DNA of 64,000 nt from Spartobacteria bacterium. GTDB taxonomy: Bacteria; Verrucomicrobiota; Verrucomicrobiia; Chthoniobacterales; UBA10450. The position numbers were made by a program, and so were the translations under genes. This document shows positions 8,903-18,299 of the stretch, in pieces; the first letter of the stretch is position 1; each line of letters starts with the position of its first letter. Under the pieces are notes generated by a model that worked only from the letters and a program-made list of their open reading frames with translations, ran no database searches and was not told the DNA's origin. The DNA is taken from assembly GCA_003169975.1 (NCBI GenBank), contig PNAA01000047.1, forward strand, positions 1-64,000, in the 5' to 3' direction.

Positions 8903-9736
8903 GTGAAACACTCCGTCTTCATCAGTCACTCTTCTAAGGACAAAGCAATCGCCGACAAGGTCTGCGATTTCCTGGAAGCAAACGGCATTTCATGCTGGAT
9001 CGCTCCGCGGGACGTTACCCCCGGAAAGAACTACGGACTGGCCATTATCGACGCCATCGATGAATGCGCGGTGTTCGTTTTAATCCTAACCCGCGAGTCG
9101 AACAAATCCGGCCAGGTCGTGCGCGAGGCGGAGCGCGCGGCCAGCGCGAACGCCATCATCATTCCGTTTCGAGTCGAAGACGTTCAACCATCGAGGAATC
9201 TCGAGTTCTATGTGGGTGCCGCACATTGGCTGGATGCGGTAACGAAACCCCTTGAAAAGCATCTGTCCGAATTGCTGAAGGCAATCCAGAATTGGCAGAG
9301 AGGTGATGTTCCATCGGAGGAACGCCCGGCACGTCCCGTTGTTCAATCGCCTGCAATTACCTCAAGTCGCCGACGCTGGTTTACAATTTCCAGCGCGAAC
9401 CGGGCCGGCGTGGTTCTCCTGGCGGTTTATCTCATCTGCATCGGTCTCGTCCGCCTATTCGCCGTTGATCTGGGAATTTTACAATTTATTACTGCGATCC
9501 TTGGGCTCGTCGCCGGCATCTTTATTCTCATCGGCAGATTAATTCCTGCGTCTGCAATTACTTCAGATCGCCGACGCTGGTTTACAATTTCCAGCGCGAA
9601 CCTAGCCGGAACGGTCCTGTTGGCGGTCTTCTTGATCGTGATCGGCATTATCGGACTAACCGGCATCGTGCTGCCCGGCATCTTGCTGACGATTCTCGCG
9701 CTGGCGGCGGGAATCTTTATCCTGATCGGAAGATAG
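8903..9736 (+). CDS. TIR-domain protein with duplicated C-terminal membrane hairpins
   Basis: This 277-residue protein begins with a bacterial TIR domain (about residues 2-128): HSVFISHSSKDKAIADKVCDFLEANG, CWIAPRDVTPG (BB-loop region) and REAERA containing a candidate catalytic Glu (E75 or E77). TIR domains of this type can hydrolyse NAD+ or act as scaffolds. Residues ~157-212 and ~224-277 are two copies of one two-helix membrane module, each starting RRRWFTISSAN and ending AAGIFILIGR or a close variant. A direct DNA repeat of over 30 bases underlies them. The start is GTG at 8903. The neighbour upstream is a free-standing copy of the membrane module. A membrane-tethered stress or defence effector is an inference. 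Confidence 0.85.
   Translation: MKHSVFISHSSKDKAIADKVCDFLEANGISCWIAPRDVTPGKNYGLAIIDAIDECAVFVLILTRESNKSGQVVREAERAASANAIIIPFRVEDVQPSRNLEFYVGAAHWLDAVTKPLEKHLSELLKAIQNWQRGDVPSEERPARPVVQSPAITSSRRRWFTISSANRAGVVLLAVYLICIGLVRLFAVDLGILQFITAILGLVAGIFILIGRLIPASAITSDRRRWFTISSANLAGTVLLAVFLIVIGIIGLTGIVLPGILLTILALAAGIFILIGR
9367..9601 (+). repeat. Direct repeat inside the TIR gene
   Basis: The segment tcgccgacgctggtttacaa and the bases after it (about 9367-9400) recur at about 9568-9601, 201 bases (67 codons) apart. The near-perfect DNA identity at the start of each membrane module, against looser similarity afterwards, suggests a recent in-frame duplication. Confidence 0.85.
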
Positions 9737-9938
9737 AAGCAGGTCCGCCTCCAGAAGGGCGACAAACGGGCCCGCGCCAAGGGGATGCCGACGGCGCGCA
9801 AGATAAGCAGGACGGGGGATCGTTAGGGCGAGGAAGTCTTGCAGCTCGCAGTAGCATCAACTTTCCGGCACGCGACGCGCTTTCAGGTGATGCCCGTTTG
9901 CAATTGAATCTCGATCGTGACCGGAGCAGACTCGACCC

Positions 9939-10322
9939 ATGAAAATTGTCACCATCATCGCGCGCGTTCTCCTCGGGCTTGTCTTTGTCGTCTTCGGCTT
10001 CAATGGATTCTTCCACTTCATCCCCATGCCGCCGCCACCTCCCGGTAGCCCCGCAGCGCTCTTTTTCACCGCCGTTTCGACCACCGGTTACATGAAGGTG
10101 GTGTTTTTGTTCCAGATCATCGGCGGGCTGCTCCTTCTGCTTAACCTGCTCCCGGTGCTCGGATTGGTGATCCTCTGCCCAATCATCTTTAACATCGTCC
10201 TCTTTCACCTCACGATGGCTCCGAGCGGACTGCCACTCGCCAGCGTCGTCGCGGTGCTCGCGCTCTTCTTGATTGGAATGTACTGGGACCATTACCATCA
10301 TCTTGTCCGGCAGCCGCGGTGA
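9939..10322 (+). CDS. DoxX-family membrane protein
   Basis: A 127-residue integral membrane protein with four predicted helices. It opens MKIVTIIARVLLGLVFVVFG, as in DoxX-like proteins, and carries a proline-rich loop (FIPMPPPPPGSP) after the first helix. DoxX members have varied or unproven roles (thiosulfate:quinone oxidoreductase subunit, redox homeostasis), so no reaction is assigned. Its TGA stop overlaps the GTG of the deacetylase-like gene (GTGA), indicating an operon with coupled translation. The 200 bases upstream contain no gene and one octamer variant (CGTTAGGG at 9821). Confidence 0.8.
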   Translation: MKIVTIIARVLLGLVFVVFGFNGFFHFIPMPPPPPGSPAALFFTAVSTTGYMKVVFLFQIIGGLLLLLNLLPVLGLVILCPIIFNIVLFHLTMAPSGLPLASVVAVLALFLIGMYWDHYHHLVRQPR

Positions 10323-11176
10323 TTCTCTGGCACGATCCCCAGTGCGCGGAATACTCCGCCGCCGGGCATCCGGAACGTCCGGCGCGGGTGTTACGGAGCG
10401 CGGCCCACTTGCAGCAGGCGCATCCGGATTGGGACTGGCGTTTGCCTAACGAAGCTTCGGAAGCAGTCCTGCTCCGCGCGCACGGTGCTGCACACGTCGA
10501 GCGGGTGCGCACGGCGAGCCACGATTTCGATGCCGACACCCCGGCCTACGAAAATATTTTCGCGCATGCGGCGCGCGCTGCCGGTGCGGCCTGCGCCGTT
10601 GCGCAAGCGTCGTTAGGCGGGACACCCGCCTTCAGCCTGATGCGCCCGCCGGGACATCACGCCACCCGCAACCAGGCAATGGGCTTCTGTTTTTTTAATC
10701 ACATCGCCGTGGCCGCGCTCGACGCGCTGGCGCACGGCGCGGAGCGGGTTGCGATCTGGGATTTCGACGCGCACCACGGCAACGGCACCGAAGCGATCGT
10801 GACCGGAAACCCGCGGATCGCCTTCGCCTCAGTCCATCAATTTCCCGGCTATCCCGGGACCGGCTCCCGTTCGTTAGGCAACGTCCACAACTTCCCGGTC
10901 GCCCCTTTTGCGCCGCGGGCCGGGCATCGCGACGCGCTCGCGCGCGCCCTCGCGGTGCTCCTGGAATTCAAGCCCGATCTGTTGCTCGTCTCGGCCGGCT
11001 TTGATGCTTTCGCCGGCGACCCGATCACCCAGATGAGTTTGGAGATTGATGATTTCGCGCTCTTCGGAAAATGGCTCCGTGAAAGTTCCGTCCCGGCCGG
11101 CGCGATTCTCGAAGGCGGCTACAGCGACGATCTCCCGCAGCTGATTGATGCGTTCCTGAGCAACTGGGCGGCTTGA
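10319..11176 (+). CDS. Histone-deacetylase-family amidohydrolase
   Basis: A 285-residue member of the zinc-dependent HDAC/AcuC/acetylpolyamine amidohydrolase superfamily. It shows the active-site histidine pair in RPPGHHA, the metal ligands in WDFDAHHGNG and SAGFDAFAGDP, and the glycine-rich EGGY. Length fits the bacterial class. The substrate could be acetyl-lysine or an acetylated small amine; the sequence does not decide. It starts with GTG overlapping the DoxX stop. Three exact octamers lie in or at the end of this gene (10444 LPNE, 10611 SLGG, 10872 SLGN), a high density for 860 bases. Confidence 0.9.
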   Translation: MILWHDPQCAEYSAAGHPERPARVLRSAAHLQQAHPDWDWRLPNEASEAVLLRAHGAAHVERVRTASHDFDADTPAYENIFAHAARAAGAACAVAQASLGGTPAFSLMRPPGHHATRNQAMGFCFFNHIAVAALDALAHGAERVAIWDFDAHHGNGTEAIVTGNPRIAFASVHQFPGYPGTGSRSLGNVHNFPVAPFAPRAGHRDALARALAVLLEFKPDLLLVSAGFDAFAGDPITQMSLEIDDFALFGKWLRESSVPAGAILEGGYSDDLPQLIDAFLSNWAA

Positions 11177-11182
11177 AGATCG

Positions 11183-12524
11183 TTAGGCCCGAGTCTTCTT
11201 GAAGAGAACCAGCGCACCGGCGATGCCGGAGCCGACACTTGCCGCGAGAATCCCGACCTTCGCGGTTTCAAGTTCGGACGCGGCGCCGAAGGCAAGGTTC
11301 GCGATGAATAACGACATCGTGAAGCCAATTCCACCCAGCACTCCGACTCCGATGATCTGACGCCAGCAGACGCCCTCCGGAAGGATGGCGAGACGGCCGC
11401 GGACGGCGAACCACGAAAAGAGAACGATGCCGATCGGTTTTCCGAGTGCGAGACCGGTGATCACCCCGAGGCTGATCGGACTAACGAGTGCTCCGAACGC
11501 CTCTCCGCCAAAGGCCACGCCTGCATTGGCGAGGGCAAAAATCGGCATGATGGCGTGTTTGATCCAGGGCGCGAGCGCGTGCTCGAAACGCAGCATGGGC
11601 GCTTCCGCATAATGGCAATCCTGCGCGAGCAAGCTCAAGGCCGCGCTCCGGGTGGCGCCGGCCTCGATCACGTTCTCCGCCTCGTTCGCACCACGAAATT
11701 CGTCGAGAATCTTCTGACTCCGCTCGAGGAAAGCGCCGCCATCGAGGCGGCGGCGCGAAGGGATGGTCAGGGCGAGCAGCACCCCGGCCACCATGGCGTG
11801 AATCCCGGACTGCAAAAACGCCAGCCACAAGCCGAAACCGAGGATGGCGTAGATCAGCGGATGCCGCGCGCCCGATGCGATTCATCACGAGCAGCGCGAC
11901 GAAGAACGCCCCGGCCACCGCGAGGCTGATCCAGGAAATTTCCGCGGTATAAAAAAAGGCAATCACCAGGACGGCGCCGATGTCGTCGGCGATAGCGAGC
12001 GCAGCGAGGAAAACCTTGAGCGAAGTGGGCACTCGGTCGCTGAGGAGCGCGAGCACGCCGAGCGCGAAGGCGATATCGGTCGCCATCGGCACGCCCAGCC
12101 GGCCGCTCCCGGGCCGGTCCGATTAAAAAGAAAATAGAAACCGGCTGGAACAAGCATCCCACCGAGGGCGGCGACCAGCGGGAGCGCGGCTTTGCGCAAG
12201 GAAGCTAGTTCGCCAATCAGCGCCTCCCGTTTGATCTCGAGACCGACGAGGAGAAAGAAGATCGCCATCAACCCGTCGTTGATCCAAAAGTGCAGTTCTT
12301 TGGAGAGTTGATGGCCGGCGAAGCCGAGAGTCAGCTTCGTTGTGCCAAAGGCTGAAGTAGGTCGCCGCCCACGGCGAATTTGCCCAGAGAAGCGCGGCCA
12401 CGGTGCAGCCGATGAGGAGAATGCCGCCGGAAGCCTCCAGCTTGGCGAATTCCTCGAATGGTTTGGCCAGCCGTTCGATCGGCGTTTCACCGGGCAGGAG
12501 CAATCTCTTTTGGCTCTTCTTCAT
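11183..12524 (-). pseudogene. nhaA: Na+/H+ antiporter NhaA, interrupted by three frameshifts
   Basis: Joined across frames this is a full-length NhaA, which exchanges sodium for protons at the inner membrane. Recognisable parts in order: start [20 protein letters not shown] at 12524, [87 protein letters not shown] and GGIGFTMSLFIANLAFG. Reading frame changes occur near 12350, near 12110 and near 11865. The paired aspartates (ADD) remain. The TAA stop lies inside an exact octamer copy (11181-11188). Three shifts in 1.3 kb suggest real decay, but locally poor sequence is possible. Confidence 0.88.
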
Positions 12525-12626
12525 TTCGTGCGGGGCTGGTCCATCAGTTGTTCGGTGACGTTCCCCTCCGTCGCGCCAGCAAATTTGTTTGGCAAGCGCA
12601 ACCGGTGTGGCGAATAGTTCGCATTT

Positions 12627-12700
12627 CGGGCCGTAGCACACTCTGCCACCGGACGGACTCGCCGGGGCGAGTTTGGTAGTGGTCGCGACTTCGACTCTCG
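12627..12700 (+). pseudogene. Degenerate tRNA-Pro-like copy
   Basis: This stretch shares tcgggccgtagcaca with the 5' end of the intact tRNA-Pro downstream, then tttggtagtg and ggtcgcgacttcgactctcgcc, which match its D-arm and T-arm with several changes. The acceptor stem no longer pairs. The flank before it (tttggcaagc, gcgaata) also resembles the flank of the real tRNA. I read it as an old duplicated tRNA. Confidence 0.55.
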
Positions 12701-12749
12701 CCAAAATCATTTGGCAAAGGCGACGCCAGCAGCGAATAATCCGGCACGT

Positions 12750-12823
12750 CGGGCCGTAGCACAGCTTGGTAGTGCGCTTGAATGGGGTTCAAGAGGTCGC
12801 GGGTTCGAATCCCGCCGGCCCGA
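12750..12823 (+). tRNA. tRNA-Pro (GGG anticodon)
   Basis: The 74-base cloverleaf has a 7-bp acceptor stem (CGGGCCG with CGGCCCG), a D-arm ending GGTAGTGCG, an anticodon stem CTTGA/TCAAG with loop ATGGGGT (anticodon GGG at 12784-12786), and a T-arm CGGGTTCGAATCCCG. The discriminator base is A. CCA is not encoded. A reading frame runs through it, but its translation is meaningless. Confidence 0.95.
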
Positions 12824-12851
12824 TTCTTTAGAATCGTCGGCGCCAGAGCTC

Positions 12852-13090
12852 ATGTTTCATGTCTATGTCCTGCGGAGCACAAAGACCGGACGCCGATATG
12901 TTGGATCATGTGACGACCTCGAGGTGCGGCTGCGACGACATAATGCTGGTCATTCAAAGGCGACCCGCCATGGTGCTCCATGGATTTTGTCGCACAGCGA
13001 GAGTTTTTCGGATCGCGCTGATGCTGTGAGAAGGAACAATATTACAAAACCGGCCGAGGCCGTGATGAACTCGACAGATTAGATTTGTAG
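12852..13090 (+). pseudogene. GIY-YIG nuclease-family gene, one-base frameshift near its end
   Basis: From ATG 12852 the product starts MFHVYVLRSTKTGRRYVGS, the GIY-YIG motif in the short YhbQ/COG2827 style, with the usual ..RRHNAGHSKATRHGAPW. Near 13033 one base seems to be missing. The literal frame ends in unlike residues at 13082, while restoring a base gives REQYYKTGRGRDELDRLDL and a TAG at 13088-13090. It lies between the intact tRNA-Pro and a partial tRNA copy with a perfect 31-base direct repeat, and the restored stop codon falls inside that copy. This looks like a tiny tRNA-targeting insertion. Family proteins are single-domain nucleases of unclear role. Confidence 0.82.
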
Positions 13091-13139
13091 TGCGGTCGCC
13101 GCGGTGACAGGTCGCGGGTTCGAATCCCGCCGGCCCGAT
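13087..13139 (+). repeat. Partial tRNA-Pro copy, attachment-site-like direct repeat
   Basis: Bases 13109-13139 repeat 12794-12824 exactly (31 bases covering the T-arm, acceptor 3' half and discriminator). The preceding gtagtgcg also matches the D-arm at 12769-12776. The 5' acceptor and the real anticodon arm are absent. Together with the tRNA it brackets a ~315-base segment carrying the GIY-YIG gene. Confidence 0.9.
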
Positions 13140-13194
13140 ACCGAGAAATCTCCCGGTGATGATTCAAGGTGCAGGATCGCGTCCTGATCTCACT

Positions 13195-15312
13195 TCAACG
13201 CGAACCGACAACCTGGCCGTCCAGGCAGCGGCGAATGATTTCAGCGAGACTGTTTAGCCGGTAGGGCTTCTGCAGGAAGTTTGTGTCCGGATTCAAGAAC
13301 GAGTTCTCACCGAAAAGATCGCAACTATAACCACTGCTGTAAATCACTTTCAGGTTCGGTCGATCGCTTTGAAGCTGCTGTGCCAGTTCCTGGCCGCTTA
13401 CGCCGTGCGGCATCACGAGGTCGGTGAGTAAGAGATCGATGCGAGCCTGACCCCGCTTCCAAAGCTCCAATGCTTCCGGGCCGTTGCTGGCTTCCAGCAC
13501 ATGGTAGCCGTGTGCCTCGAGGAACACCTTTGCCATTTCACGAATGGTGTCCTCATCCTCGACCAGCAGAATGGTTTCATTCCCATGCGCCGGGGTCGTA
13601 ATCTTAATGATGGGGGCGGGTGTCGCGGCCTTTGTCTCGCAGTGGGGCAGGAAGACTTCGAATGTCGTCCCTTCTCCCGCCTTGCTTTCCACTTTTATCC
13701 ATCCCTTGTGCTGTTTGACGATCCCGTAAACTGTGGCCAGCCCAAGACCAGTGCCTTTGCCAACCTCCTTGGTGGTGAAAAATGGCTCAAAAATCTTACT
13801 GAGATGATCCGCGGAAATGCCACACCCTGTGTCACGGACACTGAGACAAACAAAGCGCCCCGGAGTGACGTCAGGCTCGAGTTCCAACTCGTTCGGATAT
13901 ACCATGCGCACTGTCGTGGCGATCGCCAGTTCGCCACCTTCGGGCATGGAATCGCGAGCGTTGACGGCGAGGTTGAGTAGAATCTGCTCGATCATCCCGC
14001 GGTCCGCGCGCACAAAGGGGGGCGGCTGCCGGAACTCCACCCGCAAATGCAGTTCTTCGCCGAGGATGCGGCCGAGCATATTGCTCATCTGCGCGACCGT
14101 CTCGTTTAGGTCGACATCTGTGGCAATCATCGGGTGCTGCCGGCTGAAGGTGAGAAGCTGTTTGGTGAGATTCGTCGCTCTGACGGCGGCGGCGGAAATC
14201 TCGCGGACGGGGTCGGCCAGCTCCCGGGGAAGGCAGGAAGAATCTCTCAACCGGTCGGCATGACCATGAATGACCGTGAGCACGTTGTTAAAGTCATGCG
14301 CAATCCCGCCGGCGAGCTGGCCGATGGAATTCATCTTCTCGGATTGCAACAGTTGTGCCTCCAACCTTAGGCGGGGCGTCACATCCCTCCAGCTGAGCGC
14401 AAGGCCGTCAGCAGTCTTCACCGCTCGAAAATCGTAGGTGGGAGTCTTGAGTTCGCTCGCCAGTTCGTGGCAAATTAGAACGCACTCGGGGATAAATGGA
14501 TCCCCGCCTCCTTCGACGCGCAGCAGTTCATTGAATAACCCTCGCTCATGGCAATCCGGGAATAAATCATTGAGTGTTAAAGGGGAAGGCAGTGCCCCCG
14601 AGGTCGGCCGCAAGTCAAGTCCCAACGCATTGATATAATCTACAGCGAAGCCGGAAATCGCTCCGCCCGGAATGCGAATGGGCGTGAGCAGAGCAAAGCC
14701 ATCCAGCAAGGATTCGATTGAGGCCCGGAAACGTTCCTCACTACGACGCATTGCTTCTTTCGTGCGATGCCGATCGATCGCGTCGCAGATCGCCCGAACG
14801 AGACCATTCTCCCAGAAATGACCCTTGACGAAATAATCCTGCGCGCCTTCGCGCATCGCACGGATGCCCATGCGCTCATCACTGAGTCCCGTCATCACGA
14901 TAACGGGAGCCCCATTCGCGACCTTCTGGATGGTGATCAAGGTATCCAACCCGGAACTGTCGGGCAAACCGAGGTCGCTCAAGACCACATCGAATTCATT
15001 CGAAGCCAAGGCCACCATTGCCTCTCTCACCCGCCCGACGGAGGTCATCTCGAACCGCACGCTCGTGACCGCGGCGAGCGCATTCTCAAGAACGAGGAGG
15101 TCGCTCCGGCTATCCTCCACCACGAGTACACGGACGAGTGGCGTCTCGCTCGCGTCCAGGCATTCCTCACTCAAATGGTGTGCCTGAGTTTGGAGTTCAT
15201 CTGGCGCGTGACCCCCTCTGAACATTCCGATGATGGGAGGGCTCTCGGGGTCGCGCAAGACCTCACCGTCGACTCTTGAAGGCACGTTGAATGACGGGAG
15301 ATTATGGACCAT
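13195..15312 (-). CDS. Cytoplasmic hybrid sensor histidine kinase (REC-PAS-HisKA-HATPase-REC)
   Basis: A 705-residue soluble signalling protein with no membrane segment. Order: receiver domain at ~60-180 (phospho-acceptor D113 in LSDLGLPDSSG), a PAS-like region at ~190-315, HisKA with H339 in GGIAHDFNNVL, HATPase_c with N-box NLAVNARDSMPEGG and G-boxes DTGCGI and GKGTGLGLATVYG, then a second receiver at ~578-700 (D631 in LLTDLVMP). The N-terminal receiver means it probably takes input from another kinase. The neighbouring second kinase on the same strand, 125 bases upstream, is a likely partner. The output is unknown. Confidence 0.92.
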   Translation of the reverse strand: MVHNLPSFNVPSRVDGEVLRDPESPPIIGMFRGGHAPDELQTQAHHLSEECLDASETPLVRVLVVEDSRSDLLVLENALAAVTSVRFEMTSVGRVREAMVALASNEFDVVLSDLGLPDSSGLDTLITIQKVANGAPVIVMTGLSDERMGIRAMREGAQDYFVKGHFWENGLVRAICDAIDRHRTKEAMRRSEERFRASIESLLDGFALLTPIRIPGGAISGFAVDYINALGLDLRPTSGALPSPLTLNDLFPDCHERGLFNELLRVEGGGDPFIPECVLICHELASELKTPTYDFRAVKTADGLALSWRDVTPRLRLEAQLLQSEKMNSIGQLAGGIAHDFNNVLTVIHGHADRLRDSSCLPRELADPVREISAAAVRATNLTKQLLTFSRQHPMIATDVDLNETVAQMSNMLGRILGEELHLRVEFRQPPPFVRADRGMIEQILLNLAVNARDSMPEGGELAIATTVRMVYPNELELEPDVTPGRFVCLSVRDTGCGISADHLSKIFEPFFTTKEVGKGTGLGLATVYGIVKQHKGWIKVESKAGEGTTFEVFLPHCETKAATPAPIIKITTPAHGNETILLVEDEDTIREMAKVFLEAHGYHVLEASNGPEALELWKRGQARIDLLLTDLVMPHGVSGQELAQQLQSDRPNLKVIYSSGYSCDLFGENSFLNPDTNFLQKPYRLNSLAEIIRRCLDGQVVGSR

Positions 15313-15437
15313 GACGCATGCTGGAGCTTATTGCGGGCCAAAGCGGCACAATCGCCCTCCCCAAGTAACTTCTGGGTCTCGGCAGACCCCGCCGACAGCT
15401 CGCGAACCGCTTGGATCGCTATCCGGCCAGGGCGGGG

Positions 15438-16604
15438 TTAACGAGCGGTCCGGGGAAAATATTCAGGCACGGCATGCCGGGGCAGATCGATCGTGAAGAC
15501 ACATCCCGAGTTGGGCTTGTCGCGGACGCTCAGAACGCCCTGGTTTGCCTCGATGCTGCGCCTGGCAATTGAAAGCCCCAGTCCGAGACCAGTTCTGTCC
15601 TCGCCGCACTGCGCAAAAGGCTGGAACATCCTTTCCCCGTCCCCCGGCGGCAGCCCGCCGCAGTGATCCTCCACGTCGATGCGGATGCGATCCGCAGACG
15701 CGTAGGCGTTGAGGGCGACTTCGGTATGGTCATGCGTGAACTTGAAGGCGTTTTGCAGTAGATTTCCCACCGCCGAGAAAAGGAGGTCACGGTCTGCCTC
15801 CACGGCCAGGCGAGGGTCAACCTCCCCGACCGCGAATTCGCACTCCTCGACATGCGCCTGGAGCGTCGCGGAAAGTTTCACTTCTTCGATGAAGTGGGCG
15901 AGGGAAAACAGGCGGGCCAACACGGGCATTCCGGCTGCCATTCGCACTTCAGCGAGCGACCGATCTATCAGATTGTGCAACCCAACCAGGCTCGCGTCCA
16001 AGATGGCGCCGGTCGTCCCGCCGAACCCGACCCGACCAGTTTTGATGGCCGTGACCGCGAGCGTGGCGGTGTTTGAAAGGTTGCGCAGCTCATGCGCGAA
16101 AGATCCCAATCGCTCGTTTAACGCGCCGGCTTGCCTATCTGCAATGACGAGATCGTGCTGGTAATTAAACTCTGTGACGGCACCGGCGATGGCGTTATCA
16201 AGGCAGCGGTTGAGGGTGCGAAACTCATCTATCTCTATGAGCTCGTTTCGTTCGAAAGCCAGATCGGTTATCGCCTGGCAGGCATCCCCGTAGTCATGAA
16301 CTACTTGGTCAACCGTGAAACCGTGCTGCATTAATTCCCGACCATGTTGCGCCGCCGCATCGCTAATCTCCGAAGGAATTGACTTCCCTCCTCCCGACGA
16401 ACCCGAAACCTTGCGGCTTCGCATGGGGTGTGCGGTCTGCTCCACCTGGAGCGTCTTGATCAGCTGGTCGAGGAAGATCGGTATGCCGTACTCCAACTGC
16501 TCACCGGTCAACTTCGGGGATGCTCGTTTGGCAACTTTTACCCGGCAGCGCTCGATTAACTCCAACCGATTCCGGGAGAGGAACCCGTGCAGCATAACCA
16601 GCAC
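15438..16604 (-). CDS. Histidine kinase with RsbR-type N-terminal sensor domain
   Basis: A 388-residue soluble kinase. The first ~170 residues (FLSRNRLELIERCRVKVA, later ELMQHGFTVDQVVHDYGDAC) resemble the RsbRD_N globin-like input domain known from stress-signalling RsbR proteins. A dimerisation helix carries the likely phospho-histidine in SFAHELRNLSNTATLAV. The ATPase domain follows with NLLQNAFKF (N-box), DHCGGLPPGDGERMF and TGLGLGLSIARRS. It lacks a receiver, so it may pass phosphate to the first receiver of the hybrid kinase next door. It starts at ATG 16604. Confidence 0.85.
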   Translation of the reverse strand: MLVMLHGFLSRNRLELIERCRVKVAKRASPKLTGEQLEYGIPIFLDQLIKTLQVEQTAHPMRSRKVSGSSGGGKSIPSEISDAAAQHGRELMQHGFTVDQVVHDYGDACQAITDLAFERNELIEIDEFRTLNRCLDNAIAGAVTEFNYQHDLVIADRQAGALNERLGSFAHELRNLSNTATLAVTAIKTGRVGFGGTTGAILDASLVGLHNLIDRSLAEVRMAAGMPVLARLFSLAHFIEEVKLSATLQAHVEECEFAVGEVDPRLAVEADRDLLFSAVGNLLQNAFKFTHDHTEVALNAYASADRIRIDVEDHCGGLPPGDGERMFQPFAQCGEDRTGLGLGLSIARRSIEANQGVLSVRDKPNSGCVFTIDLPRHAVPEYFPRTAR

Positions 16605-17068
16605 GCTACTTCCATAATGATATCGCGCAAATGGATTTTTGACCTGCGCTTGCAGGCTTCGTCGCCGCGCTGCGCCAATCCTTCAGGTAAGGCGCAGCGG
16701 CCTTCCTTAGGCGTGTTGCAGGTGAATTAGAGCCGCGCGCCCCCCAAGGACTCGGCTTGCGATCCCGGGAGCAACGCATTTCGATGGGCGATCCCGCGCA
16801 TTTTTCGCTTCAGTGCCGATTCGTTTTGTCAGGAGACCCGCGTGCACCGCAAGTATCGCAGATGAAGATAAGCGCCGGCGCTTTGGAGTATATCGACAGA
16901 CTAACGGACTTCGCTCATTCTCGTGGCGACGAATTAATCCCTAATGATAGCTACGGCATCGCGTGGCGGGGCCGGTCCATCGTAAAGACGCAGCCGGTGC
17001 CAGACAGGTCGCTCACGCTGAGCGGCGCAGATTGCGACACAGGAGCTTTCGCCGTAGTTTTCGCACTT
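16605..17068. other. Intergenic region between divergent kinase and ychF genes
   Basis: About 460 bases. An open frame from 16757 joins ychF in frame, but its residues do not resemble the family, so it is treated as leader sequence. A palindromic stretch at about 16645-16700 (cgcttgcaggc, ggcgcagcgg) may be a repeat remnant. No clear promoter was identified. Confidence 0.55.
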
Positions 17069-18192
<1,124 letters not shown>

Positions 18193-18193
<1 letters not shown>

Positions 18194-18299
18194 GAAGTTA
18201 GTCATCCTGACTGACTCGGCGGGCAGCCTTCCAGCCTGCCCGAACAGAGCCGACGGGCTGGAAGGCCGTCGGCCAAGTCAGGCGGGACGCCTAACTTCC
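18193..18299. repeat. Inverted-repeat element between ychF and the zinc-ribbon gene
   Basis: Arms ggaagttag (18193-18201) and ctaacttcc (18291-18299) bracket a core with further pairing: gggcagccttccagcctgcc and gacgggctggaaggccgtc, and ctgactgac with gtcaggcggg. The left arm begins on the last base of the ychF stop codon. The right arm supplies the last codons and stop of the convergent gene. It could act as a bidirectional terminator and looks like a member of a dispersed family. Confidence 0.75.

Noticed and set aside
12711-13082. A single 123-residue protein covering the tRNA and the nuclease
   Set aside because: The first 40 residues are translation of the tRNA-Pro cloverleaf. The true start is ATG 12852.
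16757-17068. 104-residue N-terminal extension of YchF
   Set aside because: The family begins at the strand just before GLPNVGKST, and the extra residues look like translated non-coding DNA.
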